Part shown: positions 1 through 8,433 of the stretch, piece after piece
Numbering within the stretch: the stretch's first letter is position 1
How the letters are laid out: every line of letters begins with the position of its first letter
Origin: Cyanocohniella sp. LLY
Lineage (GTDB): Bacteria; Cyanobacteriota; Cyanobacteriia; Cyanobacteriales; Nostocaceae
Length of the DNA stretch: 64,000 bases
Assembly (NCBI GenBank): GCA_022241785.1
Contig: JAKOMP010000001.1
Location: 124,001-188,000, forward strand
Reading direction: 5' to 3'
Notes under the pieces: generated by a model
Database searches by the model: none
What the model was told of the DNA's origin: nothing
Seen by the model: the letters and a program-made list of their open reading frames with translations, nothing else
Program-made: the position numbers and the translations under genes

Positions 1-701
1 GCGTCTTCCTGAGGAGCAGCCACCTTGACCATTGAATGGCGCAGCACGCGATCGCCCAAATAATATCCGCGTACTAACTCTTCTAACACTGTTCCTTCCG
101 GATGTTCATCCGTAGGTTCCCGCATAACTGCTTCATGAAGGTTAGGATCAAAGTCTTGACCTTCTGGACGCATTGGTGATACGCCTATGCGTTTGAGGCA
201 ATCCACAAGTTGTTTATAAACTCCTTGATAACTTTTGTGAATTGTCATCTCGCCATCGGTTTGTGGCTTGAGATGCGCTCGCGCCCGCTCGAAGTTATCG
301 ACTATGGGCAGCAATTCCAAAATAGTATTGCGTTTTGCCTGCACATCTAGCTCTTCTTTTTCCTTGATGGTGCGTTTACGGTAATTTTCAAAATCTGCCG
401 CAATCCTCATATATTGAGTATTGCGTTCTTCTACTTGCGCTTTTAGGGAATCGATTTGTTGACTCAATTCTGCCAAAGCCGCCGTTTCTATTTCTTTCTT
501 ATCTGTTGCAGCGACGCCATTTTCTGCTGGAAGTGTCGCATCTCCCGATACATTAGTTGGAGTTGTCACTTGCTCAGTAGCCTCGCTGCCAGATTCATAG
601 GAATTGATGTTGGCCGGGGAGTCGCTGTTCATTGCTTGCTTTACCTCTGTTGGTTCACCCAATTGTTGGCTGATATTGTTTACCTGTTTATTTTCGTCCA
701 T
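1..701 (-). CDS. grpE: Nucleotide exchange factor GrpE (C-terminal end outside window)
   Basis: GrpE is the nucleotide exchange factor that releases ADP from DnaK in the cytoplasmic Hsp70 cycle. I translated the minus strand from the ATG at 701. The protein begins [16 protein letters not shown], has a low-complexity Ser/Thr/Glu-rich N-terminus of about 75 residues, then a coiled coil with the GrpE-typical motif [12 protein letters not shown]. It continues through [10 protein letters not shown], the [10 protein letters not shown] signature and [16 protein letters not shown]. The frame is open to base 1, so only the last few residues are missing. Cyanobacterial grpE usually precedes dnaK, which would lie beyond the left edge. 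I saw no CIRCE element (TTAGCACTC-N9-GAGTGCTAA) upstream, so HrcA control is not supported here. The identification is secure. Confidence 0.95.
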   Translation of the reverse strand, partial: MDENKQVNNISQQLGEPTEVKQAMNSDSPANINSYESGSEATEQVTTPTNVSGDATLPAENGVAATDKKEIETAALAELSQQIDSLKAQVEERNTQYMRIAADFENYRKRTIKEKEELDVQAKRNTILELLPIVDNFERARAHLKPQTDGEMTIHKSYQGVYKQLVDCLKRIGVSPMRPEGQDFDPNLHEAVMREPTDEHPEGTVLEELVRGYYLGDRVLRHSMVKVAAPQED

Positions 702-1148
702 GATGTCTACTCATCCCAGATTGTTTTTATGGCAATATGTCACCACAGCCTACAACTGAGGCTAATTTGTTGCTGACATTTTTCTGGAAGTGATGTCACC
801 GTTTTCATTATTGTGACAAATGGTGAACACCTTAGCGTAGACACCCCTGGGTCGGTATCCCGAACGAGTAGGGTAACACCAGGAGTAAGCCTTAAAGAAG
901 AGAGTCGCGTCCGATTATCTGCTTCTCATCATTAGTCATAAGTCTATTTTTTAACGAATTACACCGGAAATATCCCCAACTCCTCAATCTTATAATCCCT
1001 AGTAAATGAAGGGATTGAGAATTTTCTGCCCTCCAAATCTCATGAAGCTGCAAAAATTTTGACCTAAATTTACTCAGTGTTCATGAAAATTATTTACCCC
1101 AGCCTGGGAATACTGTAATCAGAGGTTTTCCCTACTCATTGCTCACCT
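702..1148. other. Intergenic region between divergent grpE and pilB
   Basis: These 447 bases separate two divergent genes and must carry both promoters; I cannot assign either with confidence. The only clear structure is an inverted repeat, AATCCCT at 994-1000 and AGGGATT at 1010-1016 with a 9-nt spacer, nested within CTCAATC (983-989) and GATTGAG (1013-1019). No small gene is convincing. Confidence 0.5.
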
Positions 1149-3164
1149 ATGACTTACTCGTCTCCACAACGGCGCAGTACCGCTTTAACTACAAGAACCG
1201 AGTTTTCTCCTTTTGGCAACAAGCTAGTCCAGTCTGGCTATGTCAATACCGAACAGATGCGGCAGGCGTTGATTGAAAGTCGCAAATCTGGCAGACCCCT
1301 GACAGAAGTGCTGGAGTCCCTCACCGGTCAACAACTATCACCAGAGTTCCTTAGGCAGTATAAAAAACAGCAGTTATTTGAACTTAAAATACTATACGGT
1401 GTTGAGTTCCTAGATCCGGAAGTCAACAACATTGGCAATACCAGTGTAGGGAATCTCATTGAAACCCTCATCCCAGCTGATATCTGTCGTCGTCATCGCT
1501 TGGTACCATTATCCAAAAATGATGACCAAAACCCGCCCTGTGTCTTGGTGGCAATGGTCGATCCGGATAATCTTGAGGCTTCCGACGACCTCAACCGCAT
1601 CCTGCGCCCCCAGGGTTTGGCTTTACAGCGCATGGTAATTACCCAAGAAGATTACCAACAGCTAATTAACCAATATTTGGATGAATTGGCTGTGCGACAA
1701 AAGCACATAGAAAAAGAAAAGTTTACGGATATTAATCAAGATTTAGAAAATCTCAGTAATCTTGATCTAGACGATGCCCCAGAAGAGATGGAGGCTGACT
1801 TAGGGGCAGCAATGAAGGGTGCGGAAGATGCCCCAGTCATCAATCTTGTGAACCGAATCTTGGCTAAAGCCTTACATGAAGGGGTTTCCGATATTCACAT
1901 CGAACCGCAGGAAGAAAATTTACGCATTCGGTTTCGCAAGGATGGGGTATTGAGTGAAGCTTTCGATCCCCTACCGAAAAAAATTGTGGCTGCGGTCACA
2001 GCTCGATTTAAAATCATCTCCAATCTAGACATTGCCGAACGACGCTTACCCCAAGATGGACGCATCCGGCGCATGTTTGAGGGACGTAAGGTGGATTTCC
2101 GCGTCAATACCTTACCTAGTCGCTACGGGGAAAAAATAGTCCTGCGGATTTTAGATAACTCTTCCACACAATTGGGTTTGGATAAGTTAATTACTAATCC
2201 CGAAACTTTGCAGATTGTGCAGGATATGGTCAGCAAGCCTTTTGGGTTGATTTTGGTGACTGGGCCCACTGGTTCTGGTAAAACCACATCGCTGTATTCG
2301 GCACTGGCAGAAAAGAACTCACCGGGAATTAATATTAGTACCGTCGAAGACCCCATTGAGTACAGTTTGCCGGGGATTACCCAAGTACAGGTAATTCGGG
2401 AAAAAGGGTTAGATTTTGCTACGGCTTTGCGGGCATTTTTGCGACAAGACCCGGATGTATTGCTAGTGGGTGAAACGCGAGATAAAGAAACAGCAAAAAC
2501 CGCAATTGAAGCTGCCTTAACAGGTCACTTAGTATTAACTACTTTACACACCAACGATGCCCCTGGTGCGATCGCTCGTTTGGGAGAAATGGGTATTGAG
2601 CCGTTCATGGTCTCTAGTTCCTTAATTGGTGTGTTGGCACAACGGTTAGTGCGGCGTGTCTGTTCTGAATGTCGTATCCCTTATACTCCCACACCTGAAG
2701 AATTGGCTCGTTATGGTCTATCAGCTTCCCAAGATGTAGACGTAACTTTTTACAAAGCTAATACGTTGACATTAGAGGATATTACCGAAGCAAAAGCCCA
2801 CAATCAGCAGATTTGTCCAAAGTGTAATGGTTCTGGCTACAAGGGACGTTGTGGTGTTTATGAAGTTATGCGAGTTACTGAAAATTTGCAAACTTTAATC
2901 AACCAAGAAGCACCAACAGAACGCATCAAGGAAGTAGCCGTGGAAGAAGGCATGAAAACCTTACTGGCTTACAGTTTGGATTTAGTGCGTCAAGGTGCCA
3001 CAACTCTCGAAGAAGTAGAACGGGTGACCTTTACTGATACTGGTTTGGAAGCGGAGTTAAAGGCCAAACGTAAGAGTGGTCTTACTTGTCGGACTTGTAG
3101 CGCCGAATTACAACCGGAATGGCTGGATTGTCCTTACTGTATGACACCTCGTTTTCAAGACTAA
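1149..3164 (+). CDS. pilB: Type IV pilus assembly ATPase PilB (GspE family)
   Basis: PilB is the hexameric cytoplasmic ATPase that drives pilin polymerisation. The 671-residue protein has a GspE-II N-terminal domain (about residues 20-180), then the catalytic core with Walker A GPTGSGKTT at about 373-381, the Asp-box region, Walker B-like DPDVLLVGE at about 434-442 and a His box (TGHLVLTTLHTND). The usual tetracysteine zinc module is present as CSEC (about 505) and CPKC (about 556). A second CRTC...CPYC pair sits at the extreme C-terminus (about 646-663), which is a less usual addition. It is followed by pilT and pilC on the same strand, the normal motor-platform cluster. Pili in this group serve motility of hormogonia and possibly DNA uptake; that role is inferred. 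Confidence 0.95.
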   Translation: MTYSSPQRRSTALTTRTEFSPFGNKLVQSGYVNTEQMRQALIESRKSGRPLTEVLESLTGQQLSPEFLRQYKKQQLFELKILYGVEFLDPEVNNIGNTSVGNLIETLIPADICRRHRLVPLSKNDDQNPPCVLVAMVDPDNLEASDDLNRILRPQGLALQRMVITQEDYQQLINQYLDELAVRQKHIEKEKFTDINQDLENLSNLDLDDAPEEMEADLGAAMKGAEDAPVINLVNRILAKALHEGVSDIHIEPQEENLRIRFRKDGVLSEAFDPLPKKIVAAVTARFKIISNLDIAERRLPQDGRIRRMFEGRKVDFRVNTLPSRYGEKIVLRILDNSSTQLGLDKLITNPETLQIVQDMVSKPFGLILVTGPTGSGKTTSLYSALAEKNSPGINISTVEDPIEYSLPGITQVQVIREKGLDFATALRAFLRQDPDVLLVGETRDKETAKTAIEAALTGHLVLTTLHTNDAPGAIARLGEMGIEPFMVSSSLIGVLAQRLVRRVCSECRIPYTPTPEELARYGLSASQDVDVTFYKANTLTLEDITEAKAHNQQICPKCNGSGYKGRCGVYEVMRVTENLQTLINQEAPTERIKEVAVEEGMKTLLAYSLDLVRQGATTLEEVERVTFTDTGLEAELKAKRKSGLTCRTCSAELQPEWLDCPYCMTPRFQD

Positions 3165-3165
3165 G

Positions 3166-3197
3166 AATTAGTCATTAGTCATTAGTCATTAGTTATT
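3166..3197 (+). repeat. Short tandem repeat (TTAGTCA units)
   Basis: Just after the pilB stop there are about four head-to-tail copies of a TTAGTCA heptamer, the last one degenerate. This is the short tandemly repeated repetitive (STRR) type typical of heterocystous cyanobacteria. Confidence 0.75.
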
Positions 3198-3248
3198 GCT
3201 TTTGACTAAGGAATTTGGATTCAACACATAAAACAAGGAATAAGAACT

Positions 3249-4364
3249 ATGGAAATGATGATTGAAGACTTGATGGAACAAATGATTGAAATGGGTGGCT
3301 CGGATTTACATTTATCCGCAGGTTTGCCCCCTTATTTTCGTATCAGTGGCAAACTCACACCCATAGGTGACGAAGTATTGAGTGCAGACCAATGCCAAAG
3401 ACTGATTTTTAGTATGCTCAACAATACCCAGCGTAAAACCCTAGAGCAAACCTGGGAGTTAGATTGTTCCTATGGTGTGAAAGGTTTAGCTCGTTTCCGG
3501 GTGAATGTTTATAAAGAACGTGGTGCTTATGCTGCATGTTTGCGGGCCCTCAGTTCCAAAATTCCTAACTTTGAAAAATTAGGTTTACCAGATGTGGTGC
3601 GGGAAATGTCAGACAAACCCAGAGGATTAATTCTGGTGACAGGCCCTACAGGTTCAGGTAAAACAACTACCCTCGCGGCAATGATTGACTTAATCAACCG
3701 CACCAAAGCAGAACATATTCTTACAGTAGAAGACCCAATTGAATTTGTTTACGAACCAATAAAAAGCTTAGTTCACCAACGGCAATTGGGCGAAGATACC
3801 AAGAGTTTTGCTAATGCTTTGAAAGCAGCTTTACGGGAAGATCCAGATATTATTCTGGTGGGAGAAATGCGTGATTTAGAAACTATTTCCTTGGCTATTT
3901 CCGCAGCAGAAACTGGACACTTAGTATTTGGTACATTACACACCAGTTCAGCTGCACAGACAGTAGACCGGATTATTGACGTGTTTCCCCATGAAAAACA
4001 AACTCAGGTACGGGTGCAATTATCTAACTCTTTGGTAGCTGTATTTAGCCAAACTTTGGTAAGCAAAAAAAATCCCAAACCTGGTGAATTTGGTCGGATA
4101 ATGGCCCAAGAAATTCTCGTTGTTACTCCTGCTATTTCTAACTTGATTCGAGAAGGTAAAACATCACAAATTTATTCGGCTATCCAGACAGGTGGCAAAC
4201 TGGGTATGCAAACTTTGGAGAAGGTTTTAGCTGATTTGTATAAAGCTGGAACTATTTCTTTTGAAGCAGCAATGTCTAAAACTTCTAAGCCAGACGAAAT
4301 TCAACGTCTCATCGGTACTGCTGCACCCCCCGCAGGTGCAAGAGGGGTTGCTAGAGCGCATTAA
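3249..4364 (+). CDS. pilT: Type IV pilus retraction ATPase PilT
   Basis: PilT is the hexameric ATPase that depolymerises and retracts type IV pili. The 371-residue length is normal. Visible motifs are the N-terminal GGSDLHLSAGLPP, Walker A GPTGSGKTT at about residues 131-139, the Asp box LTVEDPIEF, Walker B-like DPDIILVGEMRD, the His box TGHLVFGTLHT and the PilT hallmark AISNLIREGK (consensus AIRNLIREXK). It lies 84 bp after pilB and 34 bp before pilC, so co-transcription is likely. The start ATG follows an AAGGAATAAGAACT ribosome-binding region. PilT differs from PilB in lacking the zinc tetracysteine insert, which is absent here as expected. Confidence 0.95.
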   Translation: MEMMIEDLMEQMIEMGGSDLHLSAGLPPYFRISGKLTPIGDEVLSADQCQRLIFSMLNNTQRKTLEQTWELDCSYGVKGLARFRVNVYKERGAYAACLRALSSKIPNFEKLGLPDVVREMSDKPRGLILVTGPTGSGKTTTLAAMIDLINRTKAEHILTVEDPIEFVYEPIKSLVHQRQLGEDTKSFANALKAALREDPDIILVGEMRDLETISLAISAAETGHLVFGTLHTSSAAQTVDRIIDVFPHEKQTQVRVQLSNSLVAVFSQTLVSKKNPKPGEFGRIMAQEILVVTPAISNLIREGKTSQIYSAIQTGGKLGMQTLEKVLADLYKAGTISFEAAMSKTSKPDEIQRLIGTAAPPAGARGVARAH

Positions 4365-4398
4365 CTTTTCCATTAGCTAATTTTGAGTTACATAATTT

Positions 4399-5619
4399 AT
4401 GCCAACATTTGTCGCCCGTATTCGGGACTCCCAAGGAAAATCTCGAAGGGAAAAAGTCGTTGCTGAATCCTTGTCACAAGCCCGTACTAATCTTAGACAG
4501 CAGGGTTTTGTGATTCAAGATTTGAAGAAATCTGAAAGTCTTGCCAGCTTTGATTTAAAAAAATTTCAAACGTCAATGACTAAAGTATCCGTTAAGGATA
4601 AAGCTGTCTTTTCGCGCCAATTTGCTGCTTTGGTGAATGCAGGTGTAGCAATTGTCAGAAGTTTAGGGGTACTATCCGAACAATGTAGCAATCCTAAATT
4701 AAAACAAGCACTGATTGACATTAGTAATGATGTGCAAAGCGGGATGAATCTATCAGATTCCATGCGTAAACATCCTGACTGCTTTGATGGTTTGTATGTG
4801 AGCATGATTCAGGCTGGTGAAGTTGGTGGTGTTTTAGATGAAGTGCTAAATCGTTTGGCTAAGTTGTTAGAAGATGTGGCCAGATTACAGAACCAAATTA
4901 AATCAGCTTTGTCTTATCCCGTCGTTGTGGGGTTTTTAGCAACTGCTATCTTTGTGGGTATGACTGTTTTTCTCATTCCCATTTTTGCGAATATTTTCAA
5001 AGATTTAGGTACAGAATTACCAGCACTTACCCAATTTTTAATGACGTGTAGTGAAATATTAAGAAGTTGGTGGGCCTTCGTGGTTGTTGGTAGTTTCGTA
5101 GCATTTGCCGCTGCTTATAAGCAATATTACAAAACACCAGTGGGTCGGATAACTATTGACCGTCTTTCTTTAAAAATGCCTTTGTTTGGTGATTTGATCC
5201 AAAAATCATCTGTTGCCCGCTTTAGTCGGACATTTGGTGCTTTGACTCGTTCAGGTGTACCCATTCTTACTTGTTTAGAAATTGTGCGGGATACATCAGG
5301 AAACCAAGTGGTTGCTAACGCCATAGATGGCGCACGTATAGACATTCAGCAAGGTGGAGTTATTAGCTTGGCTTTACAAAAAGATGAAGTGTTTCCGGCT
5401 ATGGCAATTCAGATGATTAGTATCGGCGAAGAAACTGGTGAATTAGATGCGATGTTAATGAAAATTGCTGATTTCTATGAAGATGAAGTTGAACAGGCTG
5501 TTAAGGCACTAACTAGTGTTTTGGAACCACTGATGATTGTGGTTTTAGGGGGTATGGTGGGTACGATTTTGTTAGCAATGTATTTGCCTATGTTTAAAGT
5601 GTTTGAAACTTTGGGATAG
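4399..5619 (+). CDS. pilC: Type IV pilus inner-membrane platform protein PilC
   Basis: PilC is the polytopic inner-membrane protein on which the PilB and PilT motors act. The 406-residue protein starts with the short N-terminal region MPTFVARIRDSQGK and contains two T2SSF domains (about residues 70-195 and 275-395). Each ends in a hydrophobic segment, for example VVVGFLATAIFVGMTVFLIP and the C-terminal LMIVVLGGMVGTILLAMYLP. The conserved SRQFAALVNAGV and FSRTFGALTRSGVP motifs identify the family. It is the last gene of the pilB-pilT-pilC run; a 10-bp hairpin follows 22 bp after the stop. Confidence 0.94.
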   Translation: MPTFVARIRDSQGKSRREKVVAESLSQARTNLRQQGFVIQDLKKSESLASFDLKKFQTSMTKVSVKDKAVFSRQFAALVNAGVAIVRSLGVLSEQCSNPKLKQALIDISNDVQSGMNLSDSMRKHPDCFDGLYVSMIQAGEVGGVLDEVLNRLAKLLEDVARLQNQIKSALSYPVVVGFLATAIFVGMTVFLIPIFANIFKDLGTELPALTQFLMTCSEILRSWWAFVVVGSFVAFAAAYKQYYKTPVGRITIDRLSLKMPLFGDLIQKSSVARFSRTFGALTRSGVPILTCLEIVRDTSGNQVVANAIDGARIDIQQGGVISLALQKDEVFPAMAIQMISIGEETGELDAMLMKIADFYEDEVEQAVKALTSVLEPLMIVVLGGMVGTILLAMYLPMFKVFETLG

Positions 5620-5640
5620 GTAATGAGAATTTATGAGTTT

Positions 5641-5675
5641 AGAGTTAGGAGTTCAAACTTTTTATTCCTAACTCT
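5641..5675 (+). terminator. Hairpin downstream of pilC
   Basis: AGAGTTAGGA (5641-5650) and TCCTAACTCT (5666-5675) form a perfect 10-bp stem with a 15-nt loop. There is no clear T-run after it, so it may be an mRNA end-stabilising hairpin rather than an intrinsic terminator. Confidence 0.4.
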
Positions 5676-5747
5676 ACATAATTTAAAATTTGAGATTTTG
5701 TTTGCAATCCCAAATTACACAATTTTCTGAATTATGAATTAGTACTT

Positions 5748-5772
5748 GAGGACTGAAGTCCTCACTACAAAC
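5748..5772 (+). repeat. Dispersed palindromic repeat, copy 1
   Basis: The palindrome GAGGACTGAAGTCCTC followed by ACTACAAAC recurs at 24180-24204 and 39469-39493 with one base changed (GACTAAAGTC). The copies lie in intergenic DNA on the same strand. It is a small dispersed hairpin repeat of a REP/MITE type. Confidence 0.75.
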
Positions 5773-5796
5773 TTTTAATTATTTATTTAATGAGCT

Positions 5797-6336
5797 ATGC
5801 ATGTGCAAAAATCTGATTATGAAATGAGCTTGGCAGAGTATAGCAATAATTTAGCTGCGATCGCCTTACTCAAGGAGCATCGACCATATTTAGAAATGAT
5901 TCCTAGTCTGCGTCGTCCAGATGAGAGTGTAATTACCATTCCCTTGCCTATTGTCCGTCTCCGCAGCGCTACAGATTTACAGGCAACTTGTTTACCCTGT
6001 GATGTGGCCATTTTAATGTGCGATCCTGAGTGGAAAATCAAAACTGGAGTGGAAATTTTACTTTTTATTCATCGTCCCCACGAAGATTTTTCTGATTTAT
6101 TGGGACGTTGGCGAAAAACTCAAGTTTTGCTGGATAAGGATTATGAGTGGTTGATGCCTCACCGCCACAGTCATATTTTAAGTGAAGGGGCTAATAGTAT
6201 ATATCCGTTATTTGTACTTTTTGGTGAAACATCTGAACGTATCCAACGGGGTCTTGTGGGCGCGGAACTACCATTTATTATGCAGACGCAATGGTTGGTT
6301 GAGGAGAGTGAGGAGGGGCTAACCTCTAGCCCCTAG
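5797..6336 (+). CDS. Hypothetical protein, 179 aa
   Basis: I do not recognise a characterised family. The predicted soluble protein has no signal peptide or membrane segment. Its middle has the motif LPCDVAILMCDPEWKIK and an HRHSHIL cluster; two Cys (in TCLPCD) lie close together. The frame is open and codon use resembles its neighbours, including a GCGATCGC-derived site near the start, so a real gene is likely. No convincing ribosome-binding site precedes the ATG at 5797; an internal ATG at 5824 is an alternative. The stop is only 4 bp from the convergent gene on the other strand. Confidence 0.6.
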   Translation: MHVQKSDYEMSLAEYSNNLAAIALLKEHRPYLEMIPSLRRPDESVITIPLPIVRLRSATDLQATCLPCDVAILMCDPEWKIKTGVEILLFIHRPHEDFSDLLGRWRKTQVLLDKDYEWLMPHRHSHILSEGANSIYPLFVLFGETSERIQRGLVGAELPFIMQTQWLVEESEEGLTSSP

Positions 6337-6340
6337 CCTC

Positions 6341-7345
6341 TTACTTCACAAACTGGGGCATAATTTCAGCAGCAGTGAAGATACCATAAATACCACGCTG
6401 GTGCAATTGTTGACCAGCTTTTAGATAGCCGAAGGCGGGGCCGCAGACATTGGCTGCCATGCTGGTTTCATCTCCTAAAGTAAAGGTGTGGGTGGAGATT
6501 TTACCTTCAAAGGTGCGTCCTGTAACTTTAACGTTAGTACTGAGGGGTTTTTTGGGATTACGAGTATCCACTACTCCGCCAACTGTAACGCGATCGCGTG
6601 AACAAATACCGGCAAATTCTAACATTACGTCATCGGCGTGTTCCATATTTTCTAAGGTCAGCACACCATTGGTTTTATCTAGTAATGCTTCTACTTCTGC
6701 GTCAGTCATGGCCCTAGCTGCTTCCACTGTGTAACCAGGCATATGTCCAATGTCTTCCCGAACAGTGGCACGGTAAGCTTCCCAGTTGGCAATACCTACA
6801 CCAAAGGTAATTTCTACTTTGTGAATTTCGGCATAGCTTTGGGCTGCTAAAGCGGCGGCGGCGGTTAATAGTCCAGGTGTGGCACCACATCCTGTCATGT
6901 AGGTAATGCCGGCTGCTTGCAGTTCTGCTTTCATCCCCAGGAGTTGTTCTACGGCACTAGTGCGCTTAATAGCATCAACCAAAACACCCCGCCAACCGGA
7001 TTGAATAAACGCTTGGGCTACCGAGGGAATAAAATCATTTGGCAGGTTGGGTAAAGCGAGGAAATACCCATCTACAGGTTGACTGGTAGCAATTAAATCT
7101 TGAATGCTGTTATTGCTTAATGTGCCAACTGGTTCTAAATAACCAACGGAACCTTGAGATTGGTAGGTTTTAATGCATTGTTCGGGATTTAAGCCTTCAG
7201 TAGAGTATGCGTAGCCTTTTTGGTCTGCGGCTGCGACTAAGATCATTTCCCGTTTGCCAGCTAGGACTTTAGCGGCTGCTTGTCCTAGTCCGCCGAAACC
7301 TAAGACCCCGACACGAATGGTTTTGTTGATTGGTTGTTTATTCAC
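6341..7345 (-). CDS. Saccharopine-dehydrogenase-like oxidoreductase
   Basis: The 334-residue protein has a Rossmann nucleotide-binding start, [19 protein letters not shown], at about residues 12-30. It resembles the NAD(P)-dependent saccharopine dehydrogenase-like or homoserine-dehydrogenase-like proteins found in many cyanobacteria. A middle segment ([20 protein letters not shown]) and a C-terminal segment ([21 protein letters not shown]) are the other conserved-looking parts. The substrate is unknown and the family name is not proof of lysine metabolism. It stands alone, convergent with the hypothetical gene to its left. Confidence 0.72.
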   Translation of the reverse strand: MNKQPINKTIRVGVLGFGGLGQAAAKVLAGKREMILVAAADQKGYAYSTEGLNPEQCIKTYQSQGSVGYLEPVGTLSNNSIQDLIATSQPVDGYFLALPNLPNDFIPSVAQAFIQSGWRGVLVDAIKRTSAVEQLLGMKAELQAAGITYMTGCGATPGLLTAAAALAAQSYAEIHKVEITFGVGIANWEAYRATVREDIGHMPGYTVEAARAMTDAEVEALLDKTNGVLTLENMEHADDVMLEFAGICSRDRVTVGGVVDTRNPKKPLSTNVKVTGRTFEGKISTHTFTLGDETSMAANVCGPAFGYLKAGQQLHQRGIYGIFTAAEIMPQFVK

Positions 7346-7560
7346 AGTGAATGTACCGTTTTGACTGATGACTATAAAGGTTAATTATGCTTGATTTTTA
7401 TAGTTTATGAGGTTGAAGGATAAGTTTTTTTCCACGGCTAAGTCTTGGTTGGTAATTGGATTTCAGCTAGATTATATCAGTGTTAATACTATTAAAAAAG
7501 TATTAAAAATTATGTTGTAATAATATTGTATTTCGTATATGAATTAGGAGAAATTAATTT

Positions 7561-8073
7561 ATGAGTTTTAATGATATAAAGACGGTAAAAACCGTTGCAG
7601 AAACTGGTGCTGCTGCTGGTGCTCCTGAAGTTGCTGCTACAGGATTATCTGTTGCAGCAACTTCAGGAGCAGGAATTACTTCTGGTCTAGCTGCGGCTGG
7701 TGGTGTAGTAGGTGGAGGTATGGCTGCTGGTCCTGCGGTATTAGCTGCTGGTCCTGCTTATGCTGGTGCAAAAATTATGAATGAAACTATGTTTAAAGAC
7801 CAGCCCGATTTGTCTGAAGAAGAACGTAATGCTCGTACAGCAGCAAGAACAGCTACTAATATTGGGGCTGCTGCTGGTGTTGCTGGTGCTGGTGCGGTAA
7901 CAGTAGCTGCTGGTGCTTCTGGTGCTGCAATTATGAGTACACTTGCAGGTATCGGTAGTGTTGTTGGGGGAGGTGCAATTGCTGGTACTGCTATAGTTGC
8001 TGCTGCACCTGTTGCTGCGGCAGCAGCTATTGGATACGGGATATACAAACTTTTTGGCGGCGGAGAAGAATAG
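7561..8073 (+). CDS. Ala/Gly-rich glycine-zipper membrane protein with duplicated halves
   Basis: This 170-residue protein is dominated by Ala and Gly. Two similar hydrophobic halves, roughly residues 35-75 and 105-165, both read like GAxxxxGLAxxGxVVGGG followed by an Ala/Val stretch. A charged linker, KDQPDLSEEERNARTAARTA, joins them. Glycine-zipper membrane helices are likely; the C-terminus is a charged tail, FGGGEE. A good ribosome-binding site (AGGAGAAATTAATTT) precedes the ATG. I cannot assign a function. Such sequences occur in membrane-inserting peptides and in small stress-linked membrane proteins, but nothing here decides between them. Confidence 0.65.
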   Translation: MSFNDIKTVKTVAETGAAAGAPEVAATGLSVAATSGAGITSGLAAAGGVVGGGMAAGPAVLAAGPAYAGAKIMNETMFKDQPDLSEEERNARTAARTATNIGAAAGVAGAGAVTVAAGASGAAIMSTLAGIGSVVGGGAIAGTAIVAAAPVAAAAAIGYGIYKLFGGGEE

Positions 8074-8088
8074 TATTTACCTAGTTTT

Positions 8089-8113
8089 CCAATGTAGTCT
8101 TAGGCTGCATTGG
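8089..8113 (+). terminator. Hairpin after the Ala/Gly-rich gene
   Basis: CCAATGTAG (8089-8097) pairs with CTGCATTGG (8105-8113), including one G-T pair, across a 7-nt loop. It starts 16 bp after the stop codon. No T-run follows, so termination is uncertain. Confidence 0.4.
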
Positions 8114-8275
8114 AGCAAACAATAATTATGGTGTTGTGAGTTATCTTTCTGTTCATAACTTTAATGAGCAACTGGCGCGCGACTTCTAGTCGCCAGGCCT
8201 ATGAATAAATTAGACCTTACAAACTTACAAACTCTGGGAAATTACTTTTTTTCTTGTACAAAACTCAAATAAAAA

Positions 8276-8337
8276 AAACACCTCGCTTAGTAGATTTATT
8301 CATACCAAATTTGGATGAAGAACTAATTGAGGTGTTT
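8276..8337. terminator. Probable bidirectional terminator between convergent genes
   Basis: AAACACCTC (8276-8284) pairs perfectly with GAGGTGTTT (8329-8337). The loop contains a nested CCAAATTTGG palindrome. T-rich runs follow the stem on both strands (GGTTTTTATTTATT on plus and a run of eight T on minus). It lies between the plus-strand gene ending at 8073 and the minus-strand peptidase gene ending at 8434, so it could end both transcripts. Confidence 0.6.
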
Positions 8338-8373
8338 GGTTTTTATTTATTCCTAACCTGCGAGAAATAACTA

Positions 8374-8394
8374 TTGGGAGGTAGAGCCTCCCAA
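8374..8394. repeat. Short hairpin near the peptidase stop
   Basis: TTGGGAGG (8374-8381) and CCTCCCAA (8387-8394) make an 8-bp perfect stem with a 5-nt loop, about 40 bp past the peptidase stop codon on the minus strand. Confidence 0.45.
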
Positions 8395-8433
8395 AATTGC
8401 GGAAAGAACCACAATGCTACTTTGCGAAAATCG

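Noticed and set aside
456-776. A plus-strand open frame of 106 codons at the left end
   Set aside because: It overlaps grpE antisense; the grpE reading on the minus strand is strongly supported by GrpE motifs.
702-1148. CIRCE/HrcA operator upstream of grpE
   Set aside because: I looked for TTAGCACTC-N9-GAGTGCTAA and found no match; the dyad at 994-1016 has a different sequence.
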